Source: Pseudomonadota bacterium | GTDB taxonomy: Bacteria > Pseudomonadota > Gammaproteobacteria > Burkholderiales > Burkholderiaceae_C | NCBI GenBank assembly: GCA_021816585.1 | Contig: JAKAXL010000021.1 | Span: forward strand, 1-43,733 | Direction: 5' to 3' | DNA length: 43,733 nt | Shown here: piece after piece, positions 20,807 to 29,816 of the stretch | How positions within the stretch are numbered: position 1 is the stretch's first letter | Layout of the letters: each line of letters starts with the position of its first letter | Notes under the pieces: generated by a model | The model's database searches: none | What the model was told of the DNA's origin: nothing | What the model saw: only the letters and a program-made list of their open reading frames with translations | Translations under genes and position numbers: made by a program

Positions 20807-22618
20807 TCAGGAGCCGCCCAGCGCAAGCACGCCCATCACCGCCGGGTCGGGCTGCTGCACGTGCCAGGCTCCGGGGAAATAGGTGACGTAGATGCCGGCC
20901 CAGCTCTCCAGCGCCGGGTTCAGCGACGACACCGTCAGGGTCAGCCAGCCGCCACGCAGCGCCTCACGCTCCAGGCCCACCGAGGACACCGTCGAGCCGG
21001 CCGGCGCGGCCGGATCGATCGCCGACATCGGATCGCCCAGCGCGACCACCTTGAACACCGGGCCCATGCCGGAACCCGACAGCGCCGAGCCGTAGATCCC
21101 GGAGGCCGGAGTGCTGGCGCCGGGCACCGGGCTCAGGGCGCCCTTGAACAGCACGCCGCGCCCGCCATCCACCGCGCTGAAGGCCGACGCGCGCCAGCGC
21201 GGCGGCTCGGCATCGGTCGCCGCCTCGGACGAACCGGCCGCCGGAGCCTTGCCGGAGTACGTCCAGAACAGCAGGTCCTGGAACGGCTGGCCCGCGCCGG
21301 CACGCGCGGCCATCCACAGCTTGTGGCTCTGCGTGTCATAGACGAAGATGCCCTGGTTGATCGGCTCGGGCATTTGCGCGACCCCGCCCGTGGCGCCATA
21401 CTTGGCTTGGCAGTAGTTGATCAGGTCCTTGTTGCCGTCGCTGGGGCACTGCAGCCCGACCTGGCGCATCTGCGTCGAGTCGCTCGTGTCCCAGGCACCC
21501 CAGAACGAGACGTAGCGACCGTCGAAGCCCAGCCCCTCGCCGAGCTGGCTGAAGGTCGGCGGCGCGCTGGCCCCGGCCATCGGCGGCAATGGCGTGCCGC
21601 TGGAGTCGGGCACCTGCGTGATGCCGATCTGCACCAGCGGCTGCAGCACCGGATCGGGCTGCACGGGCGCCAGGTAGATGCCGCCCGCGGTCGGTGCGTC
21701 CTCGTTGTCCAGGCCGGTGAACACCACCTCCCCACCGGCCGCGCTGGGCGGCGCGGTGGAGCCGAAGTGCAGCGCCGTGCCGGGGATGGTCATGCTGGTG
21801 TCGGCGATGCGCTGCACCGCCGACGCGTTTGCGCTGACGTCACGGTAGTAGACCCCGGTCGCGCCTCCGCTGGGCAGCGTGTAGTTGCCCTTGAACACCA
21901 CGTAGCGTCCCTGGGTCACCGCCGGCGAACCCGGAAACTGGTCGAAGCGGACGGGCGCCGACGCGCCGGCTCCGGGCACCTGCATGTTGCTGAACTGCGG
22001 CACCGCACCAAGCAGGTTCACCGCGGTTCCCAACTGCTGGCTCAGGGTCACGTACACGCCCGTGGTTCCCAGCTTCGTGCCGTCGTCCAGGGTCCATACC
22101 GGGGTCGACTGGCCGCGCGTGGCGATCACCGCGGAGCCGTTGTCGATGCGGGGGAACGACGGAAACTCGGTGAACTGGGCCCCGGTGTTGTTCGGATCGG
22201 GCACCACGGTCGAGGTATTGCCGACGGTGTACATCAGCGGACGGCTGGCGCAGGCATCGACCGCGAACACGCCGCGGGTCATGCCGCCGCTGCCGGCGCC
22301 GCCGCTGCCGCCGGAGCCCTCGCTGACGACTTCACGCGCGCGACCGCGAAAGACCAGCATGCCGGCGTCGTTGATCGACGGCTGGTTGTAGCTGAAGAAC
22401 TTCAGCGACTCCGAGCCCGGAATCAGCGTGTCGTTGTCGGACACCATCTTCCAGACTCCGGTGACGTCGGCACCCGGCGTGCACACGGCGAGCTGGTCGC
22501 CCGGCACGTACGGAACCGACGTGACGAGGCCGGACCCGCCCCCGCCGCAGGCGGCGAGCAGGGCCGAAAGAGCGGCCGCACCGCCCAAGGTCACGGCCAT
22601 TCTGGTACGAGCGTTCAT
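20807..22618 (-). CDS. Large lipoprotein of unknown function
   Basis: The 603-residue protein has a lipoprotein signal (hydrophobic 8-21, lipobox LAAC followed by GGGGSG). The rest is a repeat-like beta-rich domain with recurrent units such as GMLVFRGRA, GRYVVFKGNY, GEVVFTGLD, GRYVSFWGAWD and GRGVLFKGAL, each near an aromatic and Gly. That pattern suggests a beta-propeller of about six blades. No enzyme motif was recognised. AGGAG stands before the start at 22618. It lies 55 bases after the poly-Gly repeat gene and is probably co-transcribed with it; an intrinsic terminator follows. Confidence 0.7.
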   Translation of the reverse strand: MNARTRMAVTLGGAAALSALLAACGGGGSGLVTSVPYVPGDQLAVCTPGADVTGVWKMVSDNDTLIPGSESLKFFSYNQPSINDAGMLVFRGRAREVVSEGSGGSGGAGSGGMTRGVFAVDACASRPLMYTVGNTSTVVPDPNNTGAQFTEFPSFPRIDNGSAVIATRGQSTPVWTLDDGTKLGTTGVYVTLSQQLGTAVNLLGAVPQFSNMQVPGAGASAPVRFDQFPGSPAVTQGRYVVFKGNYTLPSGGATGVYYRDVSANASAVQRIADTSMTIPGTALHFGSTAPPSAAGGEVVFTGLDNEDAPTAGGIYLAPVQPDPVLQPLVQIGITQVPDSSGTPLPPMAGASAPPTFSQLGEGLGFDGRYVSFWGAWDTSDSTQMRQVGLQCPSDGNKDLINYCQAKYGATGGVAQMPEPINQGIFVYDTQSHKLWMAARAGAGQPFQDLLFWTYSGKAPAAGSSEAATDAEPPRWRASAFSAVDGGRGVLFKGALSPVPGASTPASGIYGSALSGSGMGPVFKVVALGDPMSAIDPAAPAGSTVSSVGLEREALRGGWLTLTVSSLNPALESWAGIYVTYFPGAWHVQQPDPAVMGVLALGGS

Positions 22619-22673
22619 GGTCTGTCTCCTGGATGCGTTGCCGGGTGAGGGCCGCCGCGCGGCGGCCCCGGGT

Positions 22674-23198
22674 TCAGCGGCTGATCTGGTCGCGGTCGCG
22701 ATCCTGGTCCTGGTCGCGGTCCTGGTCGTGCAGCGTGTCCTTGGTCTGGTCGCGATCCCGATCCTGCAGCTGGTCCTGCGTCTGGTCGTGCAGGCGGTCA
22801 CGCGTCTGGTCGCGATCCCGGTCCTGGTCCTGCGTCTGATCGTGCAGGCGGTCGCGGGTCTGGTCGCGGTCACGCGTCTGGTCGCGGTCCTGATCCTGGT
22901 CGCGGGTGCGCTCGCGTTCCTGCGTGCGCTCCTGGGTCTGTTCCTGCTGCTGATACTGGTTGGCCGCCGGCGCCGCGGGGCCCGGGCCGGGTCCAGCGCC
23001 CATTCCGGCACCCATTCCGGCTCCCGCGCCGGCACCCGCACCGGCTCCGCCACCACCCGCGCCACCACCCGCGCCACCACCGCCACCACCGCCGCCGCCA
23101 CCGCCACCACCGGCGGCGAATGCGGCAGCCGGCAGCGCCAGCGCTGCGCAGCATGCAAGCAGGAAGGAACGTCGTGCGAAGGCTTGTTGCTGTTTCAT
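22674..23198 (-). CDS. Exported poly-Gly / Asp-Arg-Gln repeat protein
   Basis: The 174-residue protein has a signal peptide (MKQQQAFARRSF, hydrophobic 13-28, cleavage near AFA-A). Next come a run of about 13 Gly, Gly-Ala and Gly-Pro stretches (to about residue 78), and a highly charged repeat tail of DRDQTRD, RLHDQTQD and DQDRDQ units to the C-terminus. AGGAG lies before the start. No family is known to me. The tail is probably extended, hydrophilic and near charge-neutral. The opposite strand is also open but would code only leucine/valine runs. Confidence 0.65.
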   Translation of the reverse strand: MKQQQAFARRSFLLACCAALALPAAAFAAGGGGGGGGGGGGGAGGGAGGGGAGAGAGAGAGMGAGMGAGPGPGPAAPAANQYQQQEQTQERTQERERTRDQDQDRDQTRDRDQTRDRLHDQTQDQDRDRDQTRDRLHDQTQDQLQDRDRDQTKDTLHDQDRDQDQDRDRDQISR

Positions 23199-23353
23199 GA
23201 CTTGCTCCTGTGGCTACCTGACCCGAAGGTCGATAACTGTGTTTTAGGAGCAGTCACATTTGTTTACGTTGTGCAAGATCAACAAACACCACGTAGTACC
23301 CGGTTGCAGCCCCGATCCCTGTGCCGGATCAGCCGCCGCCCTCGGTGAAGCAC
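23199..23353. promoter_or_regulatory. AT-richer spacer before the repeat-protein gene
   Basis: This 155-base gap lies upstream of the leftward gene at 23198 and downstream of the gene ending at 23354. Bases 23240-23290 are clearly AT-richer than their surroundings and probably hold the promoter of the repeat-protein/lipoprotein pair. No hexamer pair was convincing. Confidence 0.35.
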
Positions 23354-26209
23354 CTACTCGGGGAACACGAGCACATGCGCGGCGTCGGGCTCGCCGCAGG
23401 CGTCGAGCACGAACTCGCGGCTCGCCCGCAGCAGCCGGGCCGCCTCGGCGAACTCGTCGCCCCGCTGCGCGGCCGGCATCAGCGCGGCGCCGATCACCAG
23501 TTGCAGCGCGCTGCGCCGCGGCCACCAGGTTTCGTCGGGGAGCAGGTCCCGGGTGCCGCGCAGGGCCATCGGGATCACCGGGACCCCCGCCTGCACCGCG
23601 ACGCGGAACGCACCGAGGTGAAAGGCCAGCAGCCCCGGAGCGCGCCGGAAGGTGCCTTCGGCGAACATGCACAGCCGGGCCCCGTCGCCCGCGATGCGCG
23701 CCAGGCGCTGCGCGTCGAGCACGCCGCGCTGCGCCTGCACGCGTTCGACGAACACCGCCCCCAGTCGCCGCAGGCAGCGCGCGAACAGGCGCCTGCGCAG
23801 CAGTTCGCGCTTGGCCACGAAACGCAGCGGCTGCTCGAGCGCGGCCAGCAGCACCAGCGCATCGGCATAACTGGCGTGGTTGAGCACGGCGACCGCGCCG
23901 CCCTGCAGCGGCGGCCACGCGCCACGCCGCTCCAGCGCAACCCCCGCGGCACGCAACATGCCACGCGCGACGCGGTGCGCCCAGCGCCAGGCGCGGGCGG
24001 CGTCCGGCTGCAGCAGCACGCCCGCGCACAGCACCGGCGCCAGCAGCCCGAAGGCCAGCCAGGCGCGCAGCCCCCAGGCCAGCCGGCCCGTTGCCTGCCG
24101 GACCTGGCGAATTCGCGCCGCCAGCGCCGCGGCTCCCAGGCGCGCGAACTGCCAGGCCCGGGACTGGGTCGGCGCACCGAGGCGCCCGCTCAGGTACAGC
24201 TCGCGCGTGGCCGATCGCCGCAGCTTGCCGCTGGAGGTCTTCAGCACGCTTCCTGGCGGCAGCAGCCGGATCACGTCGGCGGCTTCACCGAGCACGGACT
24301 GCAAGGCGCCCGCGATGTCGGCGCGCAGGCGTTCGCGACGCACCGCGTCGCTCTCGTGGGTCTCCGCGGCCACCACCAGGCTTTCGGTGCCGCTGCGCGG
24401 ATCGGGCACCGAGAACGCGACCACGCGCCCCTTGCGCACGCCGGCGAGCTCGCCGGCGATCTGCTCGATCTCGTCCGGGTACAGATGCCTGCCGCCGCGG
24501 ATGATCAGGTCCTTCGCCCGCCCGGTCAGGAAATACTCCCCATCGGCACGGTAGGCCAGGTCGCCGCTGTCCAGCCAGCCGTCGGCGCCGATCAGCGCGC
24601 GCGTCAGCTCCGGGTTGCGCCAGTAGCCGCGCGTGGCCGACGGGCCCCGGAACTGCAGCCGCCCCTCGACGCGCTCGCCCAGCTCGGCTCCGGCGTCGTC
24701 GACCACGCGCACCTCGTGCCCCGGCAGCGGGCGCCCGCAGGCGACGAAGCTCAGCGCCCCCGCGTCCTGCGCCGCCGCCGCGACGGCGCGGCGCTCGCGC
24801 CCGAACACGCCGCGGTCGATGCGATCGATGCGCGGGCCGCGCCCGGGCGGCGGCACGAGCAGCCCCACCGTGCACTCGGCCAGCCCGTAGACGGGGGTCA
24901 GCGCCTCCCGACGCAGTCCGTGGCGCGCGTAGCGCTCGGCGAAGCGCTGCAGGGTCTGCGGGCTGACCGCCTCGGCGCCGCTGGCCATCAGGCGCACGCT
25001 GCCCAGGTCCAGCCCCTGCAGCGCGGCGTCGTCGGCATGCCGCAGGCACAGCTCGAAGGCGAAGTTCGGCGCCGCCGTCAGCGTGCCGCGCCAGCGATGC
25101 AGCGCCCACAGCCACGAATCGGGGTGGGCGAGGAAGTCCAGCGGCGACATCAGCACCAGCGGGCGTCCGTAGTACAGGCTCGACATCCACGCGGCGATCA
25201 GCCCCATGTCGTGGTAGAGAGGCAGCCAGCTGACGAACACGTCGTCGTCGCGCACCCCGATCGCCTCGCCCATGGCACGGATGTTGGCCAGCAGGTTGGC
25301 ATGGCTGAGCACCACCCCCTTCGGACTGCCGGTGCTGCCCGAGGTGTACTGGATGAACGCGATGTCGTGCTCGTCGCAGGCCGGCTCGCGCAGCCCCTGC
25401 GCGGGCTCGCGCAGGCATTGCCGCAGCGTCGCCACCGTGCGCAGTCCGGGCACCAGGGCCCGCAGCAGTCGCGCCGCCGGCAGCGCCTGCCGCGTGCTCA
25501 GCAGCAGCGTGGCCTGCGCGTTGGCGAGAATCGCCGCGTGGCGGCGCAGGTGGTCCTCGATCTGCTGCAGGCGCGCCGGCGGATAGATCGGCACCGGCAC
25601 GGCGCCGGCCAGCAGCACGCCGAAATAGGCGTGGAAGTACTCGAGGCAGGTCGGCAGCATGATCGCCACCGTCTGCCCCGGCTCGATGCCGTTGCGCTGC
25701 AGCCAGGCGCCGACCCGCCGCGCGCCGTCGTCGAGCGCGGCGTAGCTCAGCGGCGCGGCAGCGTCCGCGCCGCCCGCCGGGTCCAGCAGCAGCAGTTGCA
25801 CGCGCTCGCCATGCCGCCCCGCGTGCCAGCGCAGCACTTCCGGCAGGGTGCGCGCCTGCACGGGCAGTTCGGGCGGCGCGGCGGGCAGCGCGGCGGGCAG
25901 CCCGGGTTGCCGCGGCAACGGCGCGGCAGCCCCGTGCTCGAAGCGCAGGCGCCGCACGATGTCCTGCGCGCAATCCACCTCGGCCAGCGCGTCGGAGTCC
26001 AGCCGTGCGCCGAGTTCGCGCTCGACGCGCAGCAACAGTTCGGCGCGCGCCAGGCTGTCGAGCCCGAGCTCGTGCTGCAGCGACGTATGCGGGCCGATCC
26101 CGGCGGCGTCGGCGCGCGGGTCGAGCTCGCTGCGCAGCGCGCGCACCAGCTCGAGCACCCGGCGCTCGACGTCGGCGGGCGCCGCGCCCGACTCCCGCGG
26201 TCCGGACAT
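23354..26209 (-). CDS. ACP - acyl-AMP ligase - PlsC acyltransferase fusion
   Basis: The 951-residue three-part enzyme begins with an acyl carrier protein domain (about 10-90, phosphopantetheine Ser52 in LGLDSLARAE). An adenylate-forming domain follows (about 120-680: YTSGSTGSPKGV at 288-299, LDSGDLAYR near 550, Lys motif KTSSGKLRR near 657-665). A hydrophobic helix (718-732) leads to a PlsC-type acyltransferase (NHASYAD at 777-783, FAEGTFRR at 849-856, VPVIPMALRGT). It could activate a fatty acid, load it on its own carrier and transfer it to a lysolipid or similar acceptor at the membrane. The substrate is unknown. It ends the leftward acyl-CoA gene set, 54 bases after the ligase gene. Confidence 0.85.
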   Translation of the reverse strand: MSGPRESGAAPADVERRVLELVRALRSELDPRADAAGIGPHTSLQHELGLDSLARAELLLRVERELGARLDSDALAEVDCAQDIVRRLRFEHGAAAPLPRQPGLPAALPAAPPELPVQARTLPEVLRWHAGRHGERVQLLLLDPAGGADAAAPLSYAALDDGARRVGAWLQRNGIEPGQTVAIMLPTCLEYFHAYFGVLLAGAVPVPIYPPARLQQIEDHLRRHAAILANAQATLLLSTRQALPAARLLRALVPGLRTVATLRQCLREPAQGLREPACDEHDIAFIQYTSGSTGSPKGVVLSHANLLANIRAMGEAIGVRDDDVFVSWLPLYHDMGLIAAWMSSLYYGRPLVLMSPLDFLAHPDSWLWALHRWRGTLTAAPNFAFELCLRHADDAALQGLDLGSVRLMASGAEAVSPQTLQRFAERYARHGLRREALTPVYGLAECTVGLLVPPPGRGPRIDRIDRGVFGRERRAVAAAAQDAGALSFVACGRPLPGHEVRVVDDAGAELGERVEGRLQFRGPSATRGYWRNPELTRALIGADGWLDSGDLAYRADGEYFLTGRAKDLIIRGGRHLYPDEIEQIAGELAGVRKGRVVAFSVPDPRSGTESLVVAAETHESDAVRRERLRADIAGALQSVLGEAADVIRLLPPGSVLKTSSGKLRRSATRELYLSGRLGAPTQSRAWQFARLGAAALAARIRQVRQATGRLAWGLRAWLAFGLLAPVLCAGVLLQPDAARAWRWAHRVARGMLRAAGVALERRGAWPPLQGGAVAVLNHASYADALVLLAALEQPLRFVAKRELLRRRLFARCLRRLGAVFVERVQAQRGVLDAQRLARIAGDGARLCMFAEGTFRRAPGLLAFHLGAFRVAVQAGVPVIPMALRGTRDLLPDETWWPRRSALQLVIGAALMPAAQRGDEFAEAARLLRASREFVLDACGEPDAAHVLVFPE

Positions 26210-26263
26210 CGACGCACCTCGCGCGCGGGCCCGTGCCCGCGCCCCTCGCCCCCGATGGTAGGC

Positions 26264-27934
26264 TCAGCCGGGCGATGCAGCGGCGTTCTCGCGCTCCTGC
26301 AACGTGCGCCACATCACCTTGCCGGTGCCCGACTTGGGCAGCGCGTCGACGAACTCGACGATGCGCGGGGTCTTGTACGCGGCCATGCGCCCGCGCGACC
26401 ACTCCAGGATCTGCTGCTCGTCGACCTGGCCGCGCGCCTGCGGGCGCAGCACCACGTAGGCCTTCACGGTCTCGCCGCGGTAGGCGTCGCGCGCGCCGAC
26501 CACGCAGGCCTCGACGATGTCCGGATGCTCGTACATCAGCGTTTCCACCTCGGCCGGCCAGACCTTGAAGCCCGAGGCGTTGATCATGCGCTTGAGGCGG
26601 TCGACCATGAAGAAGTAGCCGTCCTCGTCGACCCGCCCCAGATCCCCGGTACGCAGGAAGCGCTTGCCGTCGATGTCCACGAAGGCCTGCGCGGTGGCCT
26701 GCGGCTGGCCCCAGTAGCCCTGCATGACCTGCGGGCCGCTGACCACGATCTCGCCCACCTCGCCCACCGCCAGCTCGGCCAGGGTCTGCGGGTCGACGAC
26801 CCGCGCATCCGTGTTGAAGATCGGGATGCCCAGGCACTGGCGCTTGCAGCGCCCCGGCGGGTTGATGTGGGTGGGCGCCATGGTCTCGGTCATGCCATAG
26901 CCTTCCATGTAGGTGATGCCGCACAACTCCTGCAGGCGTGCCGCCACCGCGTCGGGCATCGCGGCGCCGCCACCGCCCATGTTCCACACGCTCGACAGGT
27001 CGTACTCCGCGATGCGCGGGTTCATCAGGAAGTCCACCACCATGGTGGAGATGGCATGCCAGGACCCCACCTTCCAGTGCTGCACGCACTGCGCCGCTGC
27101 GTCGCGGTCCCAGCGCGACAGCAATACCACCGTGCTGCCGCGGTACAGCGCGGCGTTCATGCTCATCTGCATGCCGGTGACGTGGAACAGCGGCAGCACC
27201 GCCAGCCCCACGCTGTCGGTCGGCGCGCGCACCCACTCGGGGCCCGCCACCGCGGTGCTCATCACGCTGCGGTGGGTGTGCATGCAGCCGCGCGGCAGCC
27301 CGGTGGTCCCCGAGGTGTAGGGCATCACGCACAGATCGTCGGGACCGCCCTGCAGCGGTCCGGGCCGCAGGTCCTGCGCCAGCATGTCGCGCCACGCCAC
27401 CAGGCCGTCGCCCTGCAGTTCGCGCGCCGGCTCGGCGAGCGCCGCCGGCAGCGCCACCGGCGAATCGGTCCCCGCGTACTCGGACATCGCGGCGACGATC
27501 ACCTGCTGCAGTCCCTGGCCGAGCAGCGGCTGCACCTGCGCCAGCAACTCCTGCCCGCACAGGGCGATGCGCGCGCCGCTGTCCTGCACGTAATGCGCGA
27601 GCTCCTTCGCCTGGTTCATCGGGTTGACCGGAACCACCACCCCGCCGCCGCGCAGGATGCCGTAGTAGGCGAGCGCGAACTGCGGGCTGTTCTGCATGTC
27701 CAGCAGCACGCGGTCGCCGGCGCGCAGCCCGCAGCGCTGCTGCAGGTAGCCGGCGATGGCCTCGCTCTGGCGCCGGAACTCGCCGAAACTCAGGCTCGCC
27801 CCGTAATAGATCAGGAAGGCCTTGTCCGGAAAGCGCCGCGCCGCGACCTCCACGTTGTCGTAGAGGTGGGTCGCCGGAATGCTCAGGTGGCGCGGCAGGC
27901 CCTTGGGCCAGTGGCGCAGGTGCAGTTCGCTCAT
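26264..27934 (-). CDS. Acyl-CoA ligase (AMP-forming)
   Basis: The 556-residue ligase converts a carboxylic acid to its CoA thioester. Visible motifs are MPYTSGTTGLPRGCMHTH (P-loop), YMEGYGMTETMAP, RTGDLGRVDEDGYFFMVDR, RMINASGFKVWPAEVE and SGTGKVMWR (catalytic Lys). The length and gene context fit ligases for medium-chain, dicarboxylic or branched acids (PimA/LvaE-like roles), but the substrate cannot be read from sequence. GAGGAG precedes the ATG at 27934. The toxin-antitoxin island lies directly upstream, so it may need its own promoter. Confidence 0.86.
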   Translation of the reverse strand: MSELHLRHWPKGLPRHLSIPATHLYDNVEVAARRFPDKAFLIYYGASLSFGEFRRQSEAIAGYLQQRCGLRAGDRVLLDMQNSPQFALAYYGILRGGGVVVPVNPMNQAKELAHYVQDSGARIALCGQELLAQVQPLLGQGLQQVIVAAMSEYAGTDSPVALPAALAEPARELQGDGLVAWRDMLAQDLRPGPLQGGPDDLCVMPYTSGTTGLPRGCMHTHRSVMSTAVAGPEWVRAPTDSVGLAVLPLFHVTGMQMSMNAALYRGSTVVLLSRWDRDAAAQCVQHWKVGSWHAISTMVVDFLMNPRIAEYDLSSVWNMGGGGAAMPDAVAARLQELCGITYMEGYGMTETMAPTHINPPGRCKRQCLGIPIFNTDARVVDPQTLAELAVGEVGEIVVSGPQVMQGYWGQPQATAQAFVDIDGKRFLRTGDLGRVDEDGYFFMVDRLKRMINASGFKVWPAEVETLMYEHPDIVEACVVGARDAYRGETVKAYVVLRPQARGQVDEQQILEWSRGRMAAYKTPRIVEFVDALPKSGTGKVMWRTLQERENAAASPG

Positions 27935-27972
27935 CGCTGTCTCCTCGTCTGCTCGCGCCGCGCGGGCTGGCG

Positions 27973-27984
27973 AGCAGGCTGTTG
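27973..27984. repeat. Left copy of 12-bp inverted repeat flanking the TA island
   Basis: AGCAGGCTGTTG here is the exact reverse complement of 29817-29828. Together they bound about 1.85 kb containing the AbiE-like pair. They may be remnants of transposon or integration ends; no flanking target-site duplication is visible. Confidence 0.6.
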
Positions 27985-28068
27985 TAAAGGGCCCCGCTGC
28001 CCCTCGTGTCGTGACCATGCCGCCGGCACGACGTACCCATGACGCAGACTTGACGGCGGCGCGACCGT

Positions 28069-28788
28069 TCAGATGCGCATGCGCGTCGGCCTGTTGGCCT
28101 GGACATCGACGTCGGCCTGGTAGGCCTCGTACTGGCCGACCCAGGCGTTCAGCAGCCCGGTCAGGCCCATCGCCCTGGCGACACGCGAGAGCCGCCGCTG
28201 ATTCAGCGCGCCGAAATCCAGGTCGAACGGAGGGCGCGTCAACCGACTGCGGCGTGATGCACCCAGATAGATCCAGTCCATCAGCGCCTTCTCGAGGGTC
28301 GTGCGCGGGTAGTCGACGCGCAGATCCCGAATGTCCTCCAGCTTTCCCGAACGCTCGTCGACGAGGTGGGCGGGCATTGCGAAGAACCTGAACGTGGCGG
28401 CCGAGGTATGCCTGTCCCCCACCTGGGGATTCGGCCAGCCCGCCTCGATCGGAATCACGCAGGTGATCGTGTCGCCGAAATTGTTCGTGACGTGGCCTTG
28501 TTCGAGAACCCAGGAGAGACTGACCACGCTGCGGTGGCGCACCCAGTGCGCTGCCGCAGCGGGGCCGACGTCGCGATGGCCGAGGCGGTTGAGGTAGACG
28601 CCCCGGATCACTTCCCGCAGTTTGCCCGTGCCCGCCATCTCCGCCACCCACCGACCGACGGTGGCCGACGAGGGCGCGTCGGCTCTACCCGTGGTGGCCA
28701 GCGTATGGAGCATCGCCGTCGTGAGCACAGATGGACTCTCTGCGGAGAGCAGCAGGCGCTCGGCGTCGGCCTTCCACGTCTTCGCCAT
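28069..28788 (-). CDS. AbiEi-like antitoxin / transcriptional regulator
   Basis: The 239-residue protein has an N-terminal winged-helix-like segment (about residues 18-75, SSATVGRWVAEM...LREVIRGVYLNRL). The larger C-terminal domain has GHVTNNFGDTITCVIP and PRTTLEKALMDWIYLG, in the style of AbiEi family antitoxins of type IV toxin-antitoxin systems. It would repress its own promoter and counteract the nucleotidyltransferase encoded just before it (3-base gap). The assignment relies on pattern and partner; detailed family membership needs a profile search. Confidence 0.65.
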   Translation of the reverse strand: MAKTWKADAERLLLSAESPSVLTTAMLHTLATTGRADAPSSATVGRWVAEMAGTGKLREVIRGVYLNRLGHRDVGPAAAAHWVRHRSVVSLSWVLEQGHVTNNFGDTITCVIPIEAGWPNPQVGDRHTSAATFRFFAMPAHLVDERSGKLEDIRDLRVDYPRTTLEKALMDWIYLGASRRSRLTRPPFDLDFGALNQRRLSRVARAMGLTGLLNAWVGQYEAYQADVDVQANRPTRMRI

Positions 28789-28791
28789 GAC

Positions 28792-29673
28792 TCACGCTCC
28801 CGGTCGCTGCGGCGTGGATGCCGGACCCGCGGCATCACCATCCGGCCGCGCCACTGCGGCGGCGTGCCGTCGTTGCAATGCCAGGGCATCCCGGCACCAC
28901 CTCACGATATGGTCGGCGACCATCAAGGTGGCCTCGATCCACGCATGCTCCGTCAGCAGGGTCCGTTCCTCGAGAGGCAGATACGGCAAGAGTTCCTGCT
29001 GCGCCAGCGCATAGCTCAGCATCTCCAGCTTGGCCGGAGCCCGATGGGCATAGTCCTCGAGCAGATCCGCATCCTGCCCGGCGAGCAGATCCGTCGGGTT
29101 CGCGCCAGCGCGGATCAGATCGCGCAGGTCGTACAGGTCCCTCGGCGCGTTGCGCTGCTCGGACAGTGCCGCCGCGATTTTCATCGCGGCCAAGGCTTCG
29201 TTCGTGTAGGTCTTGACCAGGAACGGCGCCATGCCATATCGGGGAGGCGGATTGACGATCTGCGTGCGCACCCAGGTCTGCTGTGGCGAACTACGGCCCG
29301 AGACCTCGACGTCGAAGCGCACTTCGGCCCCGCCGGCGATGGTTCCCGCCAGCCTGGCGCGTACCGTCGTCGGGGTGTCCTTGGTGAACTCGACCTTCGG
29401 CGTTCTGATACCGGCGGTGGCTGCCGCCCGTATCAGTTGCGTACGCAGTCCTCGCTTCAACGCTTCCCGGCTCAGACTCTGCTCCCGATCGAAATCGATG
29501 TCCTTCGTCAGCCGCATGCTTCCGAACGCGCCGCGCATGGCCATGCCACCCTTGAGGATCAGCCGCCCGCCTTGCTGCGACGCGAGTTCACGCAGCAACC
29601 CGACCTGGCAGCGGTCGATCGCCTCGAGGCGCGCATCGAAGCCCTTGTCGGTCGGCGCGTAGAGGTTTGTCAT
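28792..29673 (-). CDS. AbiEii-like nucleotidyltransferase toxin
   Basis: The 293-residue protein carries the signature of the AbiEii/AbiGii nucleotidyltransferase family: LILKGGMAMR (residues 38-47), the metal-binding DxD in LTKDIDF (D58, D60) and a C-terminal YDLRDL motif. Family toxins transfer nucleotides, probably to RNA targets, and cause reversible growth arrest or phage abortive infection. The ATG at 29673 is preferred over a GTG at 29682. It precedes the antitoxin gene, the reverse of the usual antitoxin-first order. Third positions are less GC-rich than in neighbouring genes, in line with horizontal arrival. Confidence 0.78.
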   Translation of the reverse strand: MTNLYAPTDKGFDARLEAIDRCQVGLLRELASQQGGRLILKGGMAMRGAFGSMRLTKDIDFDREQSLSREALKRGLRTQLIRAAATAGIRTPKVEFTKDTPTTVRARLAGTIAGGAEVRFDVEVSGRSSPQQTWVRTQIVNPPPRYGMAPFLVKTYTNEALAAMKIAAALSEQRNAPRDLYDLRDLIRAGANPTDLLAGQDADLLEDYAHRAPAKLEMLSYALAQQELLPYLPLEERTLLTEHAWIEATLMVADHIVRWCRDALALQRRHAAAVARPDGDAAGPASTPQRPGA

Positions 29674-29682
29674 AGCACCCAC

Positions 29683-29716
29683 CCATCAAAAAATGATGGT
29701 TCTATGCTAAATAATA
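29683..29716 (-). promoter_or_regulatory. TA promoter -10 and palindrome
   Basis: On the minus strand TATTAT (29716-29711) is a near-consensus -10; the -35 is poor. Just downstream of the predicted start, CCATCA and TGATGG (29683-29688 and 29694-29699) form an inverted repeat over five A/T bases. Its place at about +5 to +21 fits an autorepressor site for the AbiEi-like protein. Confidence 0.5.
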
Positions 29717-29816
29717 TGAGTCGGGAAGTCCAGTTCACGGTCGGCATCGGGTGCCTCCGCGGCCACGCATGTCGGCGCAGGATCGACCCCCGCCGACTTG
29801 CCTGTTGGCGACCATT

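Noticed and set aside
22680-22960. Repeated CTGGTCGCG-type words, considered as a CRISPR or non-coding repeat array
   Set aside because: The repeats are imperfect, without unique spacers, and are explained by the DQ/DR codon pattern of the minus-strand gene.
22428-23348. Long plus-strand open frame (306 residues) opposite the poly-Gly/DRDQ gene, coding Leu/Val-rich runs
   Set aside because: It is the antisense of the DRDQ repeat: the hydrophobic pattern follows directly from the complementary codons. The minus-strand gene has a Shine-Dalgarno and a signal peptide, while this frame has no such start signal.
23260-28042. Large plus-strand open frames (up to 1573 residues) across the ligase genes
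   Set aside because: These are His/Arg/Gln-rich shadows caused by high GC. They lack ribosome-binding sites and domains, and the minus-strand enzymes account for the region.
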